NCBI RefSeq assembly: GCF_031877795.1 | Contig: NC_133933.1 | Span: 64,802,984 to 64,866,983 of the forward strand | Reading direction: 5' to 3' | Length of the DNA: 64,000 nucleotides | From: Strix aluco | Lineage: Eukaryota > Chordata > Aves > Strigiformes > Strigidae | Shown: positions 61,498-64,000 of the stretch, in pieces | Layout: every line of letters starts with the position of its first letter | Position numbering within the stretch: the stretch's first letter is position 1 | Position numbers and translations under genes: made by a program | Notes under the pieces: generated by a model | Database searches by the model: none | What the model was told of the DNA's origin: nothing | What the model saw: only the letters and a program-made list of their open reading frames with translations

Positions 61498-61946
61498 TTG
61501 TTTTTCCTCTGGAAAAGCACTGTAGAATAGTAAATGGGAGAAGTCTCTTAAATGGGACTGATTTCATGTGTAAAAGAAAATAGCTTGATGAGCTATGATC
61601 GCCCCTGTAAAGTGTTACGCAAATCTCTTTTCTTCTTTTAAATATGCCCCTATAGGGTTATTAGGCATGTATGCAATACAATAGTCCTCTCTCTCAAGAG
61701 ATATTTTACGACCAGTTTATGGAAAGGGGAAGCAAGTGATTATATGAATGCATTAGAATAAAAGCAATTGATTTTAAGTTAAATCTTCCTTTAGTAATAT
61801 TTCCTTGACAATTTTCTCTGCTGCTATTCAGTTTTGATCTTCAAAGTCATGCTGAGTTGTTAAGCCTGGGATGACCTTTTGCTTTAGTGGCACGGGTACA
61901 AATATTAAATAACCATGTTAGGAAATAAAGGCGTGAGAGTAACAGG

Positions 61947-61992
61947 TTTTTAGGAAAGGAGTGGGAATAATGACTTTTTAGGAAAGGAGTGG
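61947..61992. repeat. 18-bp direct repeat with a 10-bp spacer
   Basis: TTTTTAGGAAAGGAGTGG occurs at 61,947-61,964 and again at 61,975-61,992 with no mismatch. Confidence 0.9.
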
Positions 61993-64000
61993 TTTAGTGC
62001 CCCTGAATTTCCCTTCAAGCTGTCCTGCTCCCTCTCATTTTGACCAAATGAGTCTGTATTTTTCCTTCCTTTCATCTATAAATGAAATAGCAGTAAACTG
62101 TGGCATAGGGCTATTAACTACTGTATTTTGAGATTTTACTGTTATTAACAACAAATATTCAAATATGAGTGCTGATATTTATGGTCTTCTTTTACATACT
62201 ACCATACGTGTGTGTGTACACAGTGGCTGATTATGCGTTAGTACAGACAACAGCTGAGAGGTTATAATGAGAAACAGTTACATCTGTAAGCTGCTTCTGT
62301 AGCTAGCACCATTGCTGATAATTTCAGCACAGAGAGAAGGAGATGAACAAGCACAGACGGAAACATGTATTTTCTCACACAGGAGGCCATTCAGGTCACG
62401 GCCAAGGGATGTCAAAAAGGCACTATAAGGAAGTGGACCATGTTGCTGTCATTATGTCCTTATTTTCCAAACAAATGCAGGATTTCTCTTGGACTGTCAG
62501 TGCAACATCCTTCAGAAGGAACTTGCTTTTCAGCAAATCAGAAATTTCAGTCTTCAGGAGAATTTTCATTTATTGTACTGAATTGACTTAGTTTTGTGTA
62601 GTCATGTGTTACTGTTGCAGCAGCAGAAGCTTAGAGCTGGGGATCTAAATAGTGGCACATAAGGACACCAAAATCTTGTAGGTGGAGAAAGACCTTTTCC
62701 TGAATCTGCATGATGGTGACCAAATACAGAGTTCATCAAATGCTTTCTATTTGTATCTGCTCCAATACTCTTGACTCTATAGTGGTTTTTGGCTAACTAA
62801 TAGTTATATCCTTTCTGCAACTCCATGATTTTTCTTGATGCAGATGAATATTATATAGGGGCATCATACAAAATTGTTGAAATTTTTGTACATGCTATCA
62901 ATAGTAGCATGGGTGCAATTTTCCGATGTGGTTAATTAGGTGGGTTCAAGTGTCCTTTACTTGAATTTCCCTTACTCTTTTGGATGAGAAGTCCTTGTGG
63001 TTTTGTTAAGAGCTGAGACTTGTAAGGCCAGGAATGTAGGAGGAAGCACGGTGGGGCCCACGGGAGTTTTCACCCCACGTTTCGGTAGAGTCTATGAGAT
63101 GAGCATAGCTGCAGAGGGCTTGTTGTGGCTGCCTGCTGTGGTAAGTTGTCTGGTGAGAGCCTGTGCCTCCAGGTCTTTGCCGGGGGGGGGCGAAGAGGGG
63201 TGGGCTGAGGGTGTGAGCTGGGGTGTGAGCCGTGGCTGGGCAGGCACGGGCTAGAGCCACGCAGACGGGCACTACTGGGCTTGGTGCCCAGGAGAAGTGG
63301 GGGTTGTTCATCATCTGTGTGGGAGATGTGGGCTGGCCTTGATTTTTGGTGGAATTTCTGTTGAAATCAGTGTGATGTGAGTGAGCAGAGTAGGGCAAGT
63401 GTGTGGCTGCCAGGTGAAAGAAAGTAATTGCCACGCGTGGCACTGATGCATAGGAAGGGAGGGGGAGTATCTGTGTGCGTGCAGGCAGTGGCTTGCTCAG
63501 GAGTAAACTCGCACATCCTGATGTCCTTGAATAGATCTTCAGAGGTTAATAGTCCCTGTCATACGGCTCCGCAGAGAGGGATTTCTTGCCCTGCAAGTCG
63601 CTGTACCCAGTTCCGTTTTCCTTGCTGTTGTTAAAAGCCTGTGTATCTTGTCTGTTCAAACCGTGAAAGGTCTTCAGGTTATCAAGTTCTTCCCATATAG
63701 CAGCAAAACTTGAAATAATTACCAACTCGGTTTCACTGTTTTTGCCAGTTAAAAAAAGGTGAATTTTAATTTACACTAATTATTTAACTACATGAGATGC
63801 TCAGCATGAGAATGACTAGGTGCAAATTAAGTAAAGGAGAAAAATACGTTGTGCATTACATTTTTCATATTTAATGTTCTATTTGTATTTCATTACCAGT
63901 CCATCTGCAAGAAGACTTCTCTTAGCAGATTGAAGCATTTTTTCAAGAGAAAGACCAAATGTACAGTTAGGCTGATAAAAACAAAGTTTTTGTCTGAATA

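Overview
The window looks like vertebrate nuclear DNA from a bird. The main reason is a set of CR1 LINE fragments. Two have the typical avian 3' end: a GGACTGGATGATC-type block followed by tandem ATTCTGTG octamers. The subfamily looks more neoavian than galliform, which is a by-eye judgement. Almost all of the 64 kb is non-coding. The only protein-coding sequence I can name with confidence is one 47-codon exon. The many other open frames are either chance frames in two GC-rich CpG islands or pieces of CR1 reverse transcriptase.

Layout. 1-11,267: AT-rich intron 1 of AIG1 (minus strand), with a young truncated CR1 at about 416-877. 11,268-11,408: AIG1 coding exon 1 (minus), inside a CpG island at about 10,950-12,240 that holds its 5' UTR and promoter. 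12,241-40,530: intergenic DNA with three CR1 copies, namely a mid-age 3' end at about 16.83-17.06 kb, an ancient copy at about 21.66-23.2 kb, and a young reverse-transcriptase-containing copy at about 28.43-29.40 kb. It also holds several GC-rich patches I cannot assign and a few stretches that resemble conserved enhancers. 40,530-44,060: a second, larger CpG island. It contains a plus-strand promoter with CRE, TATA box, initiator and a 116-nt first exon with a good splice donor. 44,060-64,000: AT-rich DNA read as the first introns of the same plus-strand gene, with one good candidate non-coding exon near 46.7 kb and two inverted CR1 scraps near 57.2 and 59.4 kb.

The plus-strand gene is probably HIVEP2 (Schnurri-2). 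In human, AIG1 and HIVEP2 are divergent neighbours on 6q, and HIVEP2 begins with non-coding 5' exons. This is inference from synteny, because no HIVEP2 coding sequence lies in the window. AIG1 is a multi-pass membrane hydrolase of fatty-acid esters of hydroxy fatty acids, and HIVEP2 is a large zinc-finger factor that binds kappa-B-like sites. They have no known joint pathway and simply share a divergent intergenic domain of about 30 kb.

I found no undescribed system. The best leads are in the presumed HIVEP2 promoter: a perfect TATA/initiator pair inside a CpG island, a kappa-B-like motif at the end of exon 1, two identical PAR-bZIP D-boxes 36 bp apart, and a candidate 53-nt 5' UTR exon.
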